DNA from: JADLHS01 sp964561105
GTDB lineage: Bacteria; Verrucomicrobiota; Verrucomicrobiia; Limisphaerales; JADLHS01
DNA length: 64,000 nucleotides
Direction: 5' to 3'
NCBI GenBank assembly: GCA_964561105.1
Contig: CAZLOH010000002.1
Coordinates: 62,001-126,000, forward strand
This document shows, in pieces, positions 17,899-27,004 of the stretch. Below the pieces are notes generated by a model. It made no database searches. It saw nothing but the letters and a program-made list of their open reading frames with translations, and was not told the DNA's origin. Numbering within the stretch: position 1 is the stretch's first letter; every line of letters starts with the position of its first letter. Position numbers and translations under genes: made by a program.

Positions 17899-18339
17899 AT
17901 GATTTTTATTATTGGAATACTGACGGTCGTCCTGGTGGTGGATTGCCTCTTGTTGATCCTGCTGGTGCTGATTCAACTGCCCAAAAAAGAGGCCGGCGCG
18001 GGGCTGGCCTTTGGCGGCGGCGCCTCGGACGCGCTGTTTGGCGCGGGCTCGGGTAATGCGCTCACCAAGATCACCAAGTACGCCACCGTCGCGTTCTTCA
18101 TTTTGCTCATGCTGATTTCCATCCTTCAGACGCTGATGCACGGCGGGAAATCCAGTGAATTCCTCAAGGCCATCGAGCAACAAAACAAGCAGGTGACGCC
18201 GGCTGCGCCCACGCCGGCCACCGCCACGCCGGCGGCAACCACCGGCTCAAACGCGCCCGCCATCCAGTTCGTGGCCCCGAGCAATGCCGCGCCGCCGGCA
18301 GCGGCTCCCGCCGTTTCCACCAACGCGCCGGCCAAATAA
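17899..18339 (+). CDS. secG: preprotein translocase subunit SecG
   Basis: A 146-residue inner-membrane component of the SecYEG channel. It has two hydrophobic helices (about 3-27 and 54-75) separated by the conserved glycine-rich loop GAGLAFGGGASDALFG. The C-terminal 60 residues are a Pro/Ala/Thr-rich tail, longer than in many SecG proteins. AAGGAAG lies 5 bases before the ATG. The pgk-tpiA-secG order is common in bacteria. A terminator follows at 18361. Confidence 0.9.
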   Translation: MIFIIGILTVVLVVDCLLLILLVLIQLPKKEAGAGLAFGGGASDALFGAGSGNALTKITKYATVAFFILLMLISILQTLMHGGKSSEFLKAIEQQNKQVTPAAPTPATATPAATTGSNAPAIQFVAPSNAAPPAAAPAVSTNAPAK

Positions 18340-18347
18340 TTCCAGCG

Positions 18348-20093
18348 ATGCCATTCGCCGACCGCGCCCCAGGAAAGTCTCCGGGGGCGCGGTTTTGTTC
18401 TGGCAGCCGTTGCCGAATCCTGGCCCGGGCGTTGGCGCTCGCCGCGCTCGGGCTGTTGCCGACCGGTTGTTTCCAGCGGGAGCCGCCCGCGGATATCACG
18501 ATCTGCAACGCCAACGAACCTGAATCGCTGGACCCCGCCATCGTCACCGGCGTCTCCGAGATGCGCATCACCAAGGCGCTCTTTGACGGCCTGACCAAAC
18601 TCGACCCGCGGCAGGCCGCGCCGATTCCGGCGCTGGCGGAACGCTGGGACATTTCGCCCGACAAACGCACCTACACCTTTCACCTGCGCACCAACGCCAT
18701 CTGGTCCACCGGCGAACCCATCACTAGCGCGGACGTGGTCTGGTCGTGGTTTCGCGCGCTGAGTCCGGCGACGGCCGGGGATTACGCGGGTCAGTTGTTC
18801 TACATCAAGGGCGCGGAAGACTGGTACGACGGCAAGCTCACGGACCGGTCGCCGGTGGGCATCCACGCGCTCGATGCCCACACGGTGCGGGTGGAATTGA
18901 AATCGCCCCTCGCGTTTTTCCTCGATCTCTGCTCGTTTCCCACCCTGGCCGTTGTGCCGCGCCAGGTGATTGAGAAATACGGCGACCGCTGGCTGCACGC
19001 GCAGCCGTTGCCCGTCAGCGGGGCGTTCACGCTCGGCGCCTGGCGGGTGAATGACAAGGTGCGCCTGCTCCGCAATCCGCGTTATTGGGACGCGGCCAAT
19101 ACGGCTTCGGAAATCATTGACGTGCTGCCCACCGCCTCCGCCAACACGGCATTGAATCTTTACGAAACCGGCGTGGCGGACATTGTCTGGGACAAGGACC
19201 TCGTGCCGGTTGAATTGATGGACGTGCTCATCAAGCGGCCTGATTTCCACAGTTTCAATTATCTCGGCACGTATTACTATCGCTTCGTCGTCACCCGTCC
19301 GCCGTTCAATGACGTGCGCGTGCGCCGGGCGTTTGCGCTGGCCACGGACAAGAACCGCCTCATCCACAAATTGCTCGAGGGCGCGGAGAAACCCGCGGAC
19401 CACTACGTTCCCGACGGCGTGGCAAATTACACCTCGCCCGCGGGGCTGCCGTACGATCCTGAGCAGGCGCGCAAGCTGCTCGCCGAAGCCGGCTTTCCCG
19501 GCGGCCAGGGGTTTCCCCGCGTGGCGTATGCTTTTTTTGGCGCGGCCGGGGGTGGCGCGCAACTGCACGGCAAGATCGCCATCGAGTTGCAGCAGATGTG
19601 GCGAGACACGCTCGGTGTCCAGGTTGAGCTGCGCCAGATCGAGCGCAAAGTCTTCTTCGCGTCGCAATCCAAACTGGATTTCGATCTTTCCATGTCGAGC
19701 TGGATTGGCGATTACAACGACGCGAACACGTTCCTCGACATGTTCATGAGCAGCAACGGCAACAACCGCACGGGCTGGGCCGATGACCGTTACGACGCAC
19801 TCATTCGTTCGGCGAATGAACAGACGGATTTGCAAAAGCGCGCGGAGATTTTCCACCAGGCCGAGTCCATCCTGCTGACGGAAGGCGTGCCCATTGTCCC
19901 GCTCTACTTTTACGCCGGGTTCAATTATTTTGACCCGAACAAAATCGGCGGCATCTGGCAGAACATTCTCGACGAGCATCCGATGCAATATATTTACCGG
20001 ATCGGACGAGGGCCGAAGATCGCGGGCCGGGCGCTGGACGCATCCGTGGGCAAACCGATCGCGCCGGGCGGAGAAAATCGGCGCGGTGACTGA
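18348..20093 (+). CDS. oppA: peptide ABC transporter substrate-binding lipoprotein (OppA-like)
   Basis: A 581-residue SBP_bac_5 family protein that binds oligopeptides outside the membrane for OppBC. A lipobox (LLPTGC, cysteine near residue 41) follows a hydrophobic signal segment (LARALALAALG), so the mature protein is probably a lipoprotein. Family landmarks include NEPESLDPAIVTG, the ENGLYE-equivalent LNLYETGVADI and FAFATDKNRLIH-like VRRAFALATDK. The N-terminal 25 residues before the signal peptide overlap a terminator hairpin, so the true start may differ; no better start codon is visible. oppB follows after 200 bp in which I see no convincing gene. Confidence 0.88.
   Translation: MPFADRAPGKSPGARFCSGSRCRILARALALAALGLLPTGCFQREPPADITICNANEPESLDPAIVTGVSEMRITKALFDGLTKLDPRQAAPIPALAERWDISPDKRTYTFHLRTNAIWSTGEPITSADVVWSWFRALSPATAGDYAGQLFYIKGAEDWYDGKLTDRSPVGIHALDAHTVRVELKSPLAFFLDLCSFPTLAVVPRQVIEKYGDRWLHAQPLPVSGAFTLGAWRVNDKVRLLRNPRYWDAANTASEIIDVLPTASANTALNLYETGVADIVWDKDLVPVELMDVLIKRPDFHSFNYLGTYYYRFVVTRPPFNDVRVRRAFALATDKNRLIHKLLEGAEKPADHYVPDGVANYTSPAGLPYDPEQARKLLAEAGFPGGQGFPRVAYAFFGAAGGGAQLHGKIAIELQQMWRDTLGVQVELRQIERKVFFASQSKLDFDLSMSSWIGDYNDANTFLDMFMSSNGNNRTGWADDRYDALIRSANEQTDLQKRAEIFHQAESILLTEGVPIVPLYFYAGFNYFDPNKIGGIWQNILDEHPMQYIYRIGRGPKIAGRALDASVGKPIAPGGENRRGD
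18361..18397 (+). terminator. Rho-independent terminator for pgk-tpiA-secG, overlapping the start of oppA
   Basis: ACCGCGCCCC (18361-18370) pairs perfectly with GGGGCGCGGT (18384-18393), followed by TTTGTT. It lies 22 bp after the secG stop but inside the first codons of the annotated oppA frame. Confidence 0.7.
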
Positions 20094-20295
20094 GGTTCAT
20101 GAAAACGAGATTCCGATTCGAGCAACTGAAAGTCTTGCAAGCCGCACGCGGGATTGGTCGGGCCAGCCATCCGATGATCGGGGAATCTCCCGGTGCAAAA
20201 ATCTTTGTCGTGGCTTCACAAGTCCGCCGCGTGTCCATTTCTGTCAGCTCCAATTTGGCCGCGGCGCTCTATTCTGAAAAAGGAAAGGCGCATTG

Positions 20296-21210
20296 ATGTA
20301 TTTTCTTCGCCGCCTCGCTTCGCTGGTGCCGCTGTTGTTCGTCATCAGCTTCCTGGCCTTTGTGCTGGTGCGGCTCGCGCCGGGCGGCCCGTTCGATCGC
20401 GAACGCAAACCGGCTTCGCCCGAAATCGAGCGGCAGCTCGCCGCCAAGTATCATTTGGACGAACCGATCTGGAAGCAATACGTCCGCTACCTGGCCGGAA
20501 TCGCGCACGGAGATTTTGGCCCGTCGCTCAAGTACCGCAACCACACCGTCACTGACATCATCGTGCAGGCGCTGCCGGTTTCGATGTCGCTGGGTGCGCT
20601 GGCGTTCGGCTTTGCCCTGGGCGTGGGCATCCCGATCGGTTACTTCACCGCCGTCAAACGCGGACACTGGGAGGATGCCGCCGGGAGTTTTTTCGCCATC
20701 CTGATGGTGTGCGTGCCCAGTTTCGTGATGGCGCCGTTGCTCATCGTGGGGTTCGCGATTCACTGGCGGCTCCTGCCGGTGGCGCTCTGGGGTTCGCCCG
20801 CGCACGCAATCCTGCCTGTGATCGCGCTCGGCCTCTACTTCTCGGGTCGCATCGCCCGGCTCCTGCGCGAAGGAATGCTCAACACGATGAAGGCCGAATT
20901 CATCACGGCGGCACGCGCAAAGGGTCTGGGCGAAAACACACTCCTGCTCAAGCACGCCTTCCGGCTGGCGGTGTTGCCGGTGGTCTCCTACTCGGGACCG
21001 TTGCTCGCGGATCTATTGACCGGCTCGTTCGTCATCGAGACGATCTTCCAGATTCCCGGCATCGGAGTGTTTCTCGTGAACGGATCGTTGAATCGCGATT
21101 ACACGCTGGTGGTGGGCCTGGTCGTGCTTTACGCCGCGTTGCTCGTGGCGCTGAATCTCATCGTGGACTTCGCCTACACCTTGCTGGATCCGCGGGTGAA
21201 ATATGAGTGA
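20296..21210 (+). CDS. oppB: peptide ABC transporter permease OppB
   Basis: A 304-residue inner-membrane permease starting at ATG 20296, with AGGAAAGG upstream. The N-terminal membrane anchor (FLRRLASLVPLLFVISFLAF) and LAPGGPFD are typical of DppB/OppB. The cytoplasmic EAA loop reads FITAARAKGLGENTLLLKHA and contacts the ATPases. Six membrane segments are evident. It overlaps oppC by 8 bp, indicating coupling. No oppD or oppF ATPase gene is in this locus. Confidence 0.93.
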   Translation: MYFLRRLASLVPLLFVISFLAFVLVRLAPGGPFDRERKPASPEIERQLAAKYHLDEPIWKQYVRYLAGIAHGDFGPSLKYRNHTVTDIIVQALPVSMSLGALAFGFALGVGIPIGYFTAVKRGHWEDAAGSFFAILMVCVPSFVMAPLLIVGFAIHWRLLPVALWGSPAHAILPVIALGLYFSGRIARLLREGMLNTMKAEFITAARAKGLGENTLLLKHAFRLAVLPVVSYSGPLLADLLTGSFVIETIFQIPGIGVFLVNGSLNRDYTLVVGLVVLYAALLVALNLIVDFAYTLLDPRVKYE

Positions 21211-22177
21211 CTCCGCCGTGCCGCCAGCGACGGACGACGCGCGTCAAACGGCGGACGCGCAGCGAACTCCGCGCCAGGTTTCCCCCAATCAGCGCGCCTG
21301 GCAGCGCTTCCGCCGGAACCGTCTGGCGTACCTCAGCGCGTGGTTTCTGGTTTTGGTGGTCGCGATCGTGGTGATCGGGCCGCTCGTTTCAACGCGCAAT
21401 CCCGATGCGCTTTCGGACGATCAATTCCGGCCGCCCAGCGCCCGGTACTGGTTCGGTACGGATGTGCATGGGCGCGACGTTTTCACGCGTGTGATTTACG
21501 GCGCGCAAATCTCGCTGCTGGTCGGCGTGGTGGGGGCGGGAGTCAGCCTGGTGATCGGAGTGGCCTGGGGCGCCATTGCCGGTTACGTCGGGGGACGGAC
21601 CGATGGCCTCATGATGCGTTTCGTGGACATTCTCTATTCGCTGCCCTCGATCATCTTCGTCATCGTGCTCATCACCACGCTGGAGGGAGCGCTGAAGCAC
21701 TGGCTCGATGCCACCGGTTCGCCGGCGCTGGCCAGGTCCGCGCGCCTGTTGTTTCTGTTCGTCGGTCTCGGCGCGGTATCGTGGCTGACGATGGCGCGCA
21801 TCGTGCGCGGCCAGGTGCTGTCGCTGCGGTCGCGGCAGTTCGTGGATGCCAGCCGTGCGCTGGGCGCCAGGCCGGTCTGGATTTTGCGCCGGCACATCAT
21901 TCCCAACGTGTTCGGGGTGGTGATTGTTTATCTCACGCTGACTGTGCCGGCGATCATCCTCTACGAAAGTTTCCTGAGTTATCTCGGGTTGGGCATCCAA
22001 CCGCCGATGGCCAGTTGGGGCTCGCTGATCGCCGAGGGAGCCGAGCAGATCAATCCCATCCGGATTTACTGGTGGCTGATTATTTTCCCGGGCGGCGTGC
22101 TGGTTTCCACGCTGCTGGCGTTGAATTTTCTGGGCGGTGGCCTGCGCGACGCGTGGGACGTGCGCGGCGGGGATTAG
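21203..22177 (+). CDS. oppC: peptide ABC transporter permease OppC
   Basis: A 324-residue permease paired with OppB. FGTDVHGRDVFTRVIYGA is the OppC N-terminal signature, followed by six membrane helices and the EAA loop QFVDASRALGARPVWILRRH. A charged leader of about 35 residues precedes the first helix. The gene ends at 22177; the next gene is a TPR protein and not an ATPase, so the transporter must use ATPases encoded elsewhere. Confidence 0.93.
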   Translation: MSDSAVPPATDDARQTADAQRTPRQVSPNQRAWQRFRRNRLAYLSAWFLVLVVAIVVIGPLVSTRNPDALSDDQFRPPSARYWFGTDVHGRDVFTRVIYGAQISLLVGVVGAGVSLVIGVAWGAIAGYVGGRTDGLMMRFVDILYSLPSIIFVIVLITTLEGALKHWLDATGSPALARSARLLFLFVGLGAVSWLTMARIVRGQVLSLRSRQFVDASRALGARPVWILRRHIIPNVFGVVIVYLTLTVPAIILYESFLSYLGLGIQPPMASWGSLIAEGAEQINPIRIYWWLIIFPGGVLVSTLLALNFLGGGLRDAWDVRGGD

Positions 22178-22245
22178 CGGAAAAAGTCGAGCCGGTCGGA
22201 GGGTTGACAAGCGTGCGCGGACGCCGCAGTCTCAAGCGCAGTTGT

Positions 22246-23274
22246 ATGAAACCTTCTCCGATTTTCAAATGCCTGATGCGCCTCGGCGTCGCGGTGATGC
22301 TTGGCTTTTTGTCGCTTCCGCCCACGCCCGCCGCGGACACCAACGCGAGCTCCAACGACTCCCTCCGGGCGTATCTGCAATTACAGGAGCAACTCCACGC
22401 CACGCAACTCGCGCTGGAGCGGAACCGGCAGGAAACCGAAGCCCTGGCCGCGCGCAACGCCGAGGAGGTCGCCACCCGGTTCAAGGCGATTGAATCCACA
22501 TTGACCACGCAGCGTCTCGCGGAATTGGACGCCATGAAGGGCACGATGGAATCCATGCAGCATTCGATGGAAAGCAACAACCGGCTGTTGCTGACGGTGG
22601 CGGGCGCGATCACGGCCATCGGTTTTCTGATCCTGCTCCTGACGGCTTATCTCCAGTGGCGTTCCGTGAACCGCCTGGCCGAGTTTGCCGCGCTGGTGCC
22701 GGCCGGGCGCCCGGGCCTGCTGCCGCCCAGTCCGGCCGAGGCCCAGTTGCTGGGTGCGAACGACACCGCGCAATCGGGCCGGCGGCTGGCCTCCGCGTTG
22801 ACCCAGTTGGAAGAGCGCATTTACGAACTCGAACACACCTCGCACGGCGCCACCGAGGCGCAGGTGATCGTGACAACCGCAACCGAAACCACCGGCGCAC
22901 CCGCGGCCGCGAACGGAAAGCCGAACGGGAATGGACCGTCGGAGCGGTCGGACCAGAACGCCGTGCTGCTGGCGAAAGGGCAGTCGTTGTTGAGCCTGGA
23001 TAAACCCACCGAGGCGCTGGAATGTTTTGAAGAAATCCTCCGGGCCGAACCCGTCCACACCGAGGCGCTGGTGAAGAAGGGGATGGCGTTGGAACAATTG
23101 CGGCAGATGGACGAAGCCCTGGAATGTTATGATCGCGCCATCGCGGCCAACCACGACCTGACGATTGCTTATCTGCAGAAGGGCGGGTTGTTCAATCGCA
23201 TGGAGCGTTACGAAGAGGCGCTGCAATGCTACGAAGAGGCGTTGCACGCGCAGGAGCGGGCCCACGCCGCGTGA
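22246..23274 (+). CDS. membrane-anchored coiled-coil TPR protein
   Basis: A 342-residue protein from ATG 22246, which directly precedes a signal-like hydrophobic stretch. The longer open frame runs through oppC and is a shadow. After residue 45 there is a charged coiled coil, then one membrane helix (about 117-140, LLLTVAGAITAIGFLILLL). The C-terminal 110 residues hold about three tetratricopeptide units (ALECFEEILRAEP, ALECYDRAIAAN, ALQCYEEALHAQ). It is probably a scaffold or protein-interaction factor; no specific pathway is indicated. It is 68 bp downstream of oppC and could be co-transcribed. Confidence 0.7.
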   Translation: MKPSPIFKCLMRLGVAVMLGFLSLPPTPAADTNASSNDSLRAYLQLQEQLHATQLALERNRQETEALAARNAEEVATRFKAIESTLTTQRLAELDAMKGTMESMQHSMESNNRLLLTVAGAITAIGFLILLLTAYLQWRSVNRLAEFAALVPAGRPGLLPPSPAEAQLLGANDTAQSGRRLASALTQLEERIYELEHTSHGATEAQVIVTTATETTGAPAAANGKPNGNGPSERSDQNAVLLAKGQSLLSLDKPTEALECFEEILRAEPVHTEALVKKGMALEQLRQMDEALECYDRAIAANHDLTIAYLQKGGLFNRMERYEEALQCYEEALHAQERAHAA

Positions 23275-23277
23275 GCC

Positions 23278-24792
23278 TCAGCCGAACTGGAGGAAATCCT
23301 TCAACTGCTCCGAGCGAAGCTGGCGCTGCATCAGCGAAATCTTGGCCTTGATCAACTCGCGATTCTCCGCGCCCATGACGGCCAGGGCTTGTTCCAATTC
23401 GGCAATGCGCGTTTCGTAGGCGCGCAGGCGCTCCTGCAACGGCGCGTGCAGTTCGTTCAGCCGCTTTTCCATCTCGGCGATTTCCACCGCGGCCGCGCGT
23501 TGCGCTTCGAGCAATTGCTGCCGTTGCGCCGCCAGGCTGCCCACCAGCTTGTCGTTGAGTTGCGCCAGAAAGCCCTCGCGAATCGCGGCCTGAGCCCGTT
23601 CCGCCTTGTCTTCCGCCGTGCGCGCCCGTTGCTCCCAGGACTCCGACTTCGCCGGGGTCAGCCTCGTGTCGTGACTGTCGGAAAGGAGCGCCGGGGACGA
23701 TGGGCGGTCCGCCAACATGGGTGCGGTGGCGGGTTCGCGCCGGGGGCGCAAAGCCAGCCAGATGAGAAGCACCAAAAGCATCGTCCCGGTCACCGCCAGC
23801 GCGCCGAGCAGCAAACGGTTGCTCGCGCGCATTCGTTCCAGGTCCGTCGGCTCAGAGCCAAGGTATTTCCGTTCGGCGGCCTGGGCGGCGGCCGGGGACT
23901 GCGTTCGCGCCGGCGTCATGGCCTTGAGCTGCGTCAACGCGGCCAGGAGTTTGCCGTCCACCACCTGCCCCGTGCGCGCGATGACCTGTCCGGCTTCATA
24001 GTGATGGGTCACGAACTTCGGTTCCGTTTGCAACTTCTGGGCGGCCTGGGTGAGTTCTTTTTCCGCCAAACAGTTGGCCCGCAGGCTGACGGCGGCGAAC
24101 TTCGCCAGTTCCGCGTCAGCCGGGGAAAATTTTTTGCGCAGATTCTGGCGCACCTCGGCCAGGCTCACCAGGTTGGCCCAGGCTTCGTTGGTGCCGCGCG
24201 CGTCCACCTCCGCCAGGGTGAGCGTTTCCGTTTCGCTTTTCACGGGCACCAAACGCACCTCGCCGCTGTGGACGGTGAGCGTTTCGTCGCGGATCAGCCC
24301 GACCATCGCCTCGTGAATGCGCGCGCTGAGGGTGATTTGCTCCGGGACCAACACGTTGCCGTTGGCCCATTCCATCGCCATTTCCAGGGTCAACGGGAAC
24401 GTAGGATTGCGCTGCTTGAAGGTCGCAACCAGGATTTGGAACGGTTCGGAGGCCAACTGCGCGCCGGTCAAACGGGGCTGATGGAAGCTGGCCTGGACTT
24501 GCGCCAGAAAGTCGTTCCGCGCCTGCGTGAAGGTTTCGCGCAAGCGGGCTTCCACCGTGGCGCGCGCGGACTGGTCGTAGCGAAAGATCGGCAGGAGCGG
24601 TTGCGCCGCCGCTCGGTCGCGCAGCGCCTGGGTGGCCTCCGGATCCAACACCGTCATCGCTGCGGGCGTCACGATGTCGTTCGTGATGACATCGCCGAGG
24701 CGATACGCCGACCCGTTCACTGCCCATGCGGAGCGGGCCAGGCTGACGAGGGCCGCGGCCAGGAGCAGGAAGCGCAACGCGGCGGTTACCAT
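23278..24792 (-). CDS. membrane protein with 7TMR-HDED-like extracellular region, no HD domain
   Basis: About 504 residues from the ATG at 24792 (MVTAALRFLLL), chosen because it begins the signal segment and overlaps the previous stop. Residues 25-60 (VITNDIVTPAAMTVLD, EATQALRDRAAAQ) resemble the extracellular HDED domain of PgpH-type c-di-AMP phosphodiesterases, as does VIARTGQVVDGKLLAAL near 285. A single membrane helix follows at about 335-355. The C-terminal 150 residues are a long coiled coil with no HD motif. The usual seven helices and HD phosphohydrolase are therefore missing. Function unknown. Confidence 0.55.
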   Translation of the reverse strand: MVTAALRFLLLAAALVSLARSAWAVNGSAYRLGDVITNDIVTPAAMTVLDPEATQALRDRAAAQPLLPIFRYDQSARATVEARLRETFTQARNDFLAQVQASFHQPRLTGAQLASEPFQILVATFKQRNPTFPLTLEMAMEWANGNVLVPEQITLSARIHEAMVGLIRDETLTVHSGEVRLVPVKSETETLTLAEVDARGTNEAWANLVSLAEVRQNLRKKFSPADAELAKFAAVSLRANCLAEKELTQAAQKLQTEPKFVTHHYEAGQVIARTGQVVDGKLLAALTQLKAMTPARTQSPAAAQAAERKYLGSEPTDLERMRASNRLLLGALAVTGTMLLVLLIWLALRPRREPATAPMLADRPSSPALLSDSHDTRLTPAKSESWEQRARTAEDKAERAQAAIREGFLAQLNDKLVGSLAAQRQQLLEAQRAAAVEIAEMEKRLNELHAPLQERLRAYETRIAELEQALAVMGAENRELIKAKISLMQRQLRSEQLKDFLQFG

Positions 24793-25247
24793 AGGAAGGA
24801 CTTTTGTTCGGCGATCATTTCGTCGCCGCTCCAAAGCGTGACGCGCCAGGCGGTGACGCTGCCGAACGCCTTGTACTTTTCGCCGTCAATCGTCAGCTTC
24901 GCCCAGTGGCTCGTGCCGGTCAGACGCACGGATTTTTCCAGCCTGGTTTCGCTCGGCAGATGGCCGTGGGCCGAACCGCGCATTTCCACGCGGAGGATGG
25001 CCGGCTGGTTCGTCCCGGCGCGTCCGCGCCACAGAATGTTGAAGCACATGCCGGAACACTGCGCGGGATGCGAGCGGAGTTGCGCCTGGTAGGCGTCGCG
25101 GTCGTACAGGCTCGGGGACAGTGACGCCCGTCCCTCGAGGTCGAGGAATTGCGGGAGCACTTTCACAATCCGGCCGGTGGCCGCGCCGGCGCCCAGCGCC
25201 GTTGCCAGCAGGAAAAGGGGAATGACCAGTTGTAACGGACGGCGCAC
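24786..25247 (-). CDS. conserved-looking secreted protein of unknown function
   Basis: A 153-residue protein with a signal peptide (PLQLVIPLFLLATALGAGAA) and no recognised domain. It has two Cys residues close together (CSGMC, about 64-68) and a beta-rich C-terminus. The last codons, CTATGGTAA, overlap the start of the HDED-like protein, so the two are probably translationally coupled and may work together at the cell envelope. Confidence 0.6.
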   Translation of the reverse strand: MRRPLQLVIPLFLLATALGAGAATGRIVKVLPQFLDLEGRASLSPSLYDRDAYQAQLRSHPAQCSGMCFNILWRGRAGTNQPAILRVEMRGSAHGHLPSETRLEKSVRLTGTSHWAKLTIDGEKYKAFGSVTAWRVTLWSGDEMIAEQKSFLW

Positions 25248-25330
25248 GCAGGGACGATACCGCGTGAGAGTTGCGAGACAAGCGCGAAAGTTCAGTCTGC
25301 TCTTGCCCCCGGCAAAGCCGCGCCCGCAAG

Positions 25331-26086
25331 ATGTCCGGGAACGAACTCGCGATGACCAGCGACGAAATTGAAATCAGCGTCGTGCTGCCGTGCCACAACG
25401 AACAGGACAACCTGACGCCGTTGGTCGCGGCCATCCGCGCCGCGCTCGACCCGCTCGCGCGCCGCTACGAAATCGTCATCACCGACGATCACAGCAGCGA
25501 TGGCAGTTGGGCGCTCCTGCAACGACTGGCGGCGGCGCATCCGCAGGTGCGCGCCCAGCGCTTCGAGCGCCAGAGCGGACAATCCGCCGCCCTGTGGGCC
25601 GGCATGAAGGCCGCCCGGGGACAAATCATCGTCACGCTGGACGCGGACCTGCAGAACGATCCGACGGATCTGCCCAAGTTGCTCGCCGGGCTGGCCCAGG
25701 CGGATTGCGTGTGCGGGTCGCGGGTGGCGGCGCGCCACCACGGCGACAGTTTTGTCCGCACCGCTTCGTCGCGCATCGCGAACGGCGTGCGCAACTGGCT
25801 CTCCGGCGAGACGATCAGTGACGCCGGCTGCTGTTATCGCGCCTTCAAGCGCGAGTGCATTGCCGAAGTGAAATTTTTCAACGGGGCGCATCGTTTCCTG
25901 CCCACGCTCATCAAGCTGGAGGGATTCACGGTGACGGAAGTTCCCATCAGCCACCATGCGCGCGCGGCCGGCCAGGCGCATTACGGGGTGTGGAACCGGT
26001 TGTTCAAATCGTTCCGCGACCTGCTGGCCGTGCGATGGATGAAGAGCCGGCGACTGCGCTACCAGGTCGTGGAGCGGGTGAATTAA
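25331..26086 (+). CDS. family 2 glycosyltransferase (DPM1/ArnC-like)
   Basis: About 251 residues from ATG 25331 (25352 is an alternative). The GT-A fold is clear: ISVVLPCHNEQDNL at the N-terminus, ITDDHSSDGSW, and the metal-binding VTLDADLQNDP. Related enzymes transfer sugars to polyprenyl phosphate or to other lipid acceptors. The protein lacks C-terminal membrane helices, so it is closer to soluble dolichyl-phosphate mannosyltransferases than to ArnC. No polysaccharide operon surrounds it; it is convergent with tadA. Confidence 0.85.
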   Translation: MSGNELAMTSDEIEISVVLPCHNEQDNLTPLVAAIRAALDPLARRYEIVITDDHSSDGSWALLQRLAAAHPQVRAQRFERQSGQSAALWAGMKAARGQIIVTLDADLQNDPTDLPKLLAGLAQADCVCGSRVAARHHGDSFVRTASSRIANGVRNWLSGETISDAGCCYRAFKRECIAEVKFFNGAHRFLPTLIKLEGFTVTEVPISHHARAAGQAHYGVWNRLFKSFRDLLAVRWMKSRRLRYQVVERVN

Positions 26087-26180
26087 CGGCGACCACGGGA
26101 AATGTTCGGCTGCGAATTTGCCGGCTTTTCTCCGGCTTGCTCCCGCGCGGTGAGCGGAAGCGGAGTGTTGCCCGGCTGGC

Positions 26181-26690
26181 TCAATTTGCTTTCGCCTGCT
26201 GGCGCGCCTTTTCGTTCTTGGCGCGCTGCTCCGCAAAGAAGGTTTGGAGCAGCGTCCGACATTCCGCTTCACGCACGCCGGCGGTGATTTCGCACTGGTG
26301 ATTCAACGAGGGAAATTGCAGCAGGTTCAACGCGCTGCCGGCCGCGCCGCCCTTGGCATCGCTCGCGCCAAACACCACGCGCGCGAAACGCACGTGAACC
26401 ATCGCTCCGGCGCACATCGGGCACGGCTCCTTGGTGACGTAGAGCGTGCAATCGTTGAGCCGCCAGCCGCCGACGGCTTCCTCGGCCTGTGTGATGGCGA
26501 GCATTTCGGCGTGCGCCGTGGCATCCTGGAGGAGTTCGACCTGGTTGCCGGCCCGCGCAATGATGCGACCTTCGCGCACAATCACGGCGCCCACCGGCAC
26601 TTCTTCCGCCTCGTAAGCGCGCGCGGCCTGACGCAACGCCTCGCCCATGAAGTAATGGTCGCTGTGCAAGTCAATGATGGGATCGTCCAT
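26181..26690 (-). CDS. tadA: tRNA-specific adenosine deaminase
   Basis: A 169-residue zinc deaminase converting A34 of tRNA-Arg to inosine. Zinc ligands are H60 (HAEM, with catalytic E62) and C90/C93 in PCPMC. VPVGAVIV and FGASDAKGGAAGS are family hallmarks. The Lys/Arg-rich C-terminal tail is typical. The second adenosine target of some homologues cannot be judged from the sequence. Confidence 0.93.
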   Translation of the reverse strand: MDDPIIDLHSDHYFMGEALRQAARAYEAEEVPVGAVIVREGRIIARAGNQVELLQDATAHAEMLAITQAEEAVGGWRLNDCTLYVTKEPCPMCAGAMVHVRFARVVFGASDAKGGAAGSALNLLQFPSLNHQCEITAGVREAECRTLLQTFFAEQRAKNEKARQQAKAN

Positions 26691-26893
26691 GTCGGAGGAA
26701 AGGTTTGCGGTAGTCGTGATGGAACTCAGCGGGACGTTGACCGGCTGCGGACTCCGGATCGGAGTCCCGGCCCCTGCCTGGTGCGCAGGTCAGATTTCGC
26801 TGCTTGGAAGCTGAACGGTTGTTGCACGGTGCGGTCAGCATAAATTGTCGCCCTCGGACAACGCAAGCGGGCTTCGCGTGCGGGAATTGTTGC

Positions 26894-26943
26894 CATGAAC
26901 CGCCCGGTGAGGGCACCAGGACTGCACACTGTAGGCCGGGTCC
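26894..26943 (+). repeat. short dispersed repeat, inverted copy at 7741-7790
   Basis: GCCCGGTGAGGGCACCAGG then CACACTGTAGGCC, aligned with the reverse complement of 7741-7790 with a few mismatches. Followed by a small palindrome of CCGGGTC/GACCCGG type. Confidence 0.5.
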
Positions 26944-27004
26944 CCCGACCCGGCGTCGGGTGATGGTTGCCAGGGGCGATTCGAAGATCATGAAAACTTT
27001 CTAT

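Noticed and set aside
20099..20296. 65-codon ORF between oppA and oppB
   Set aside because: No ribosome binding site, no similarity, and it overlaps the oppB start; not supported.
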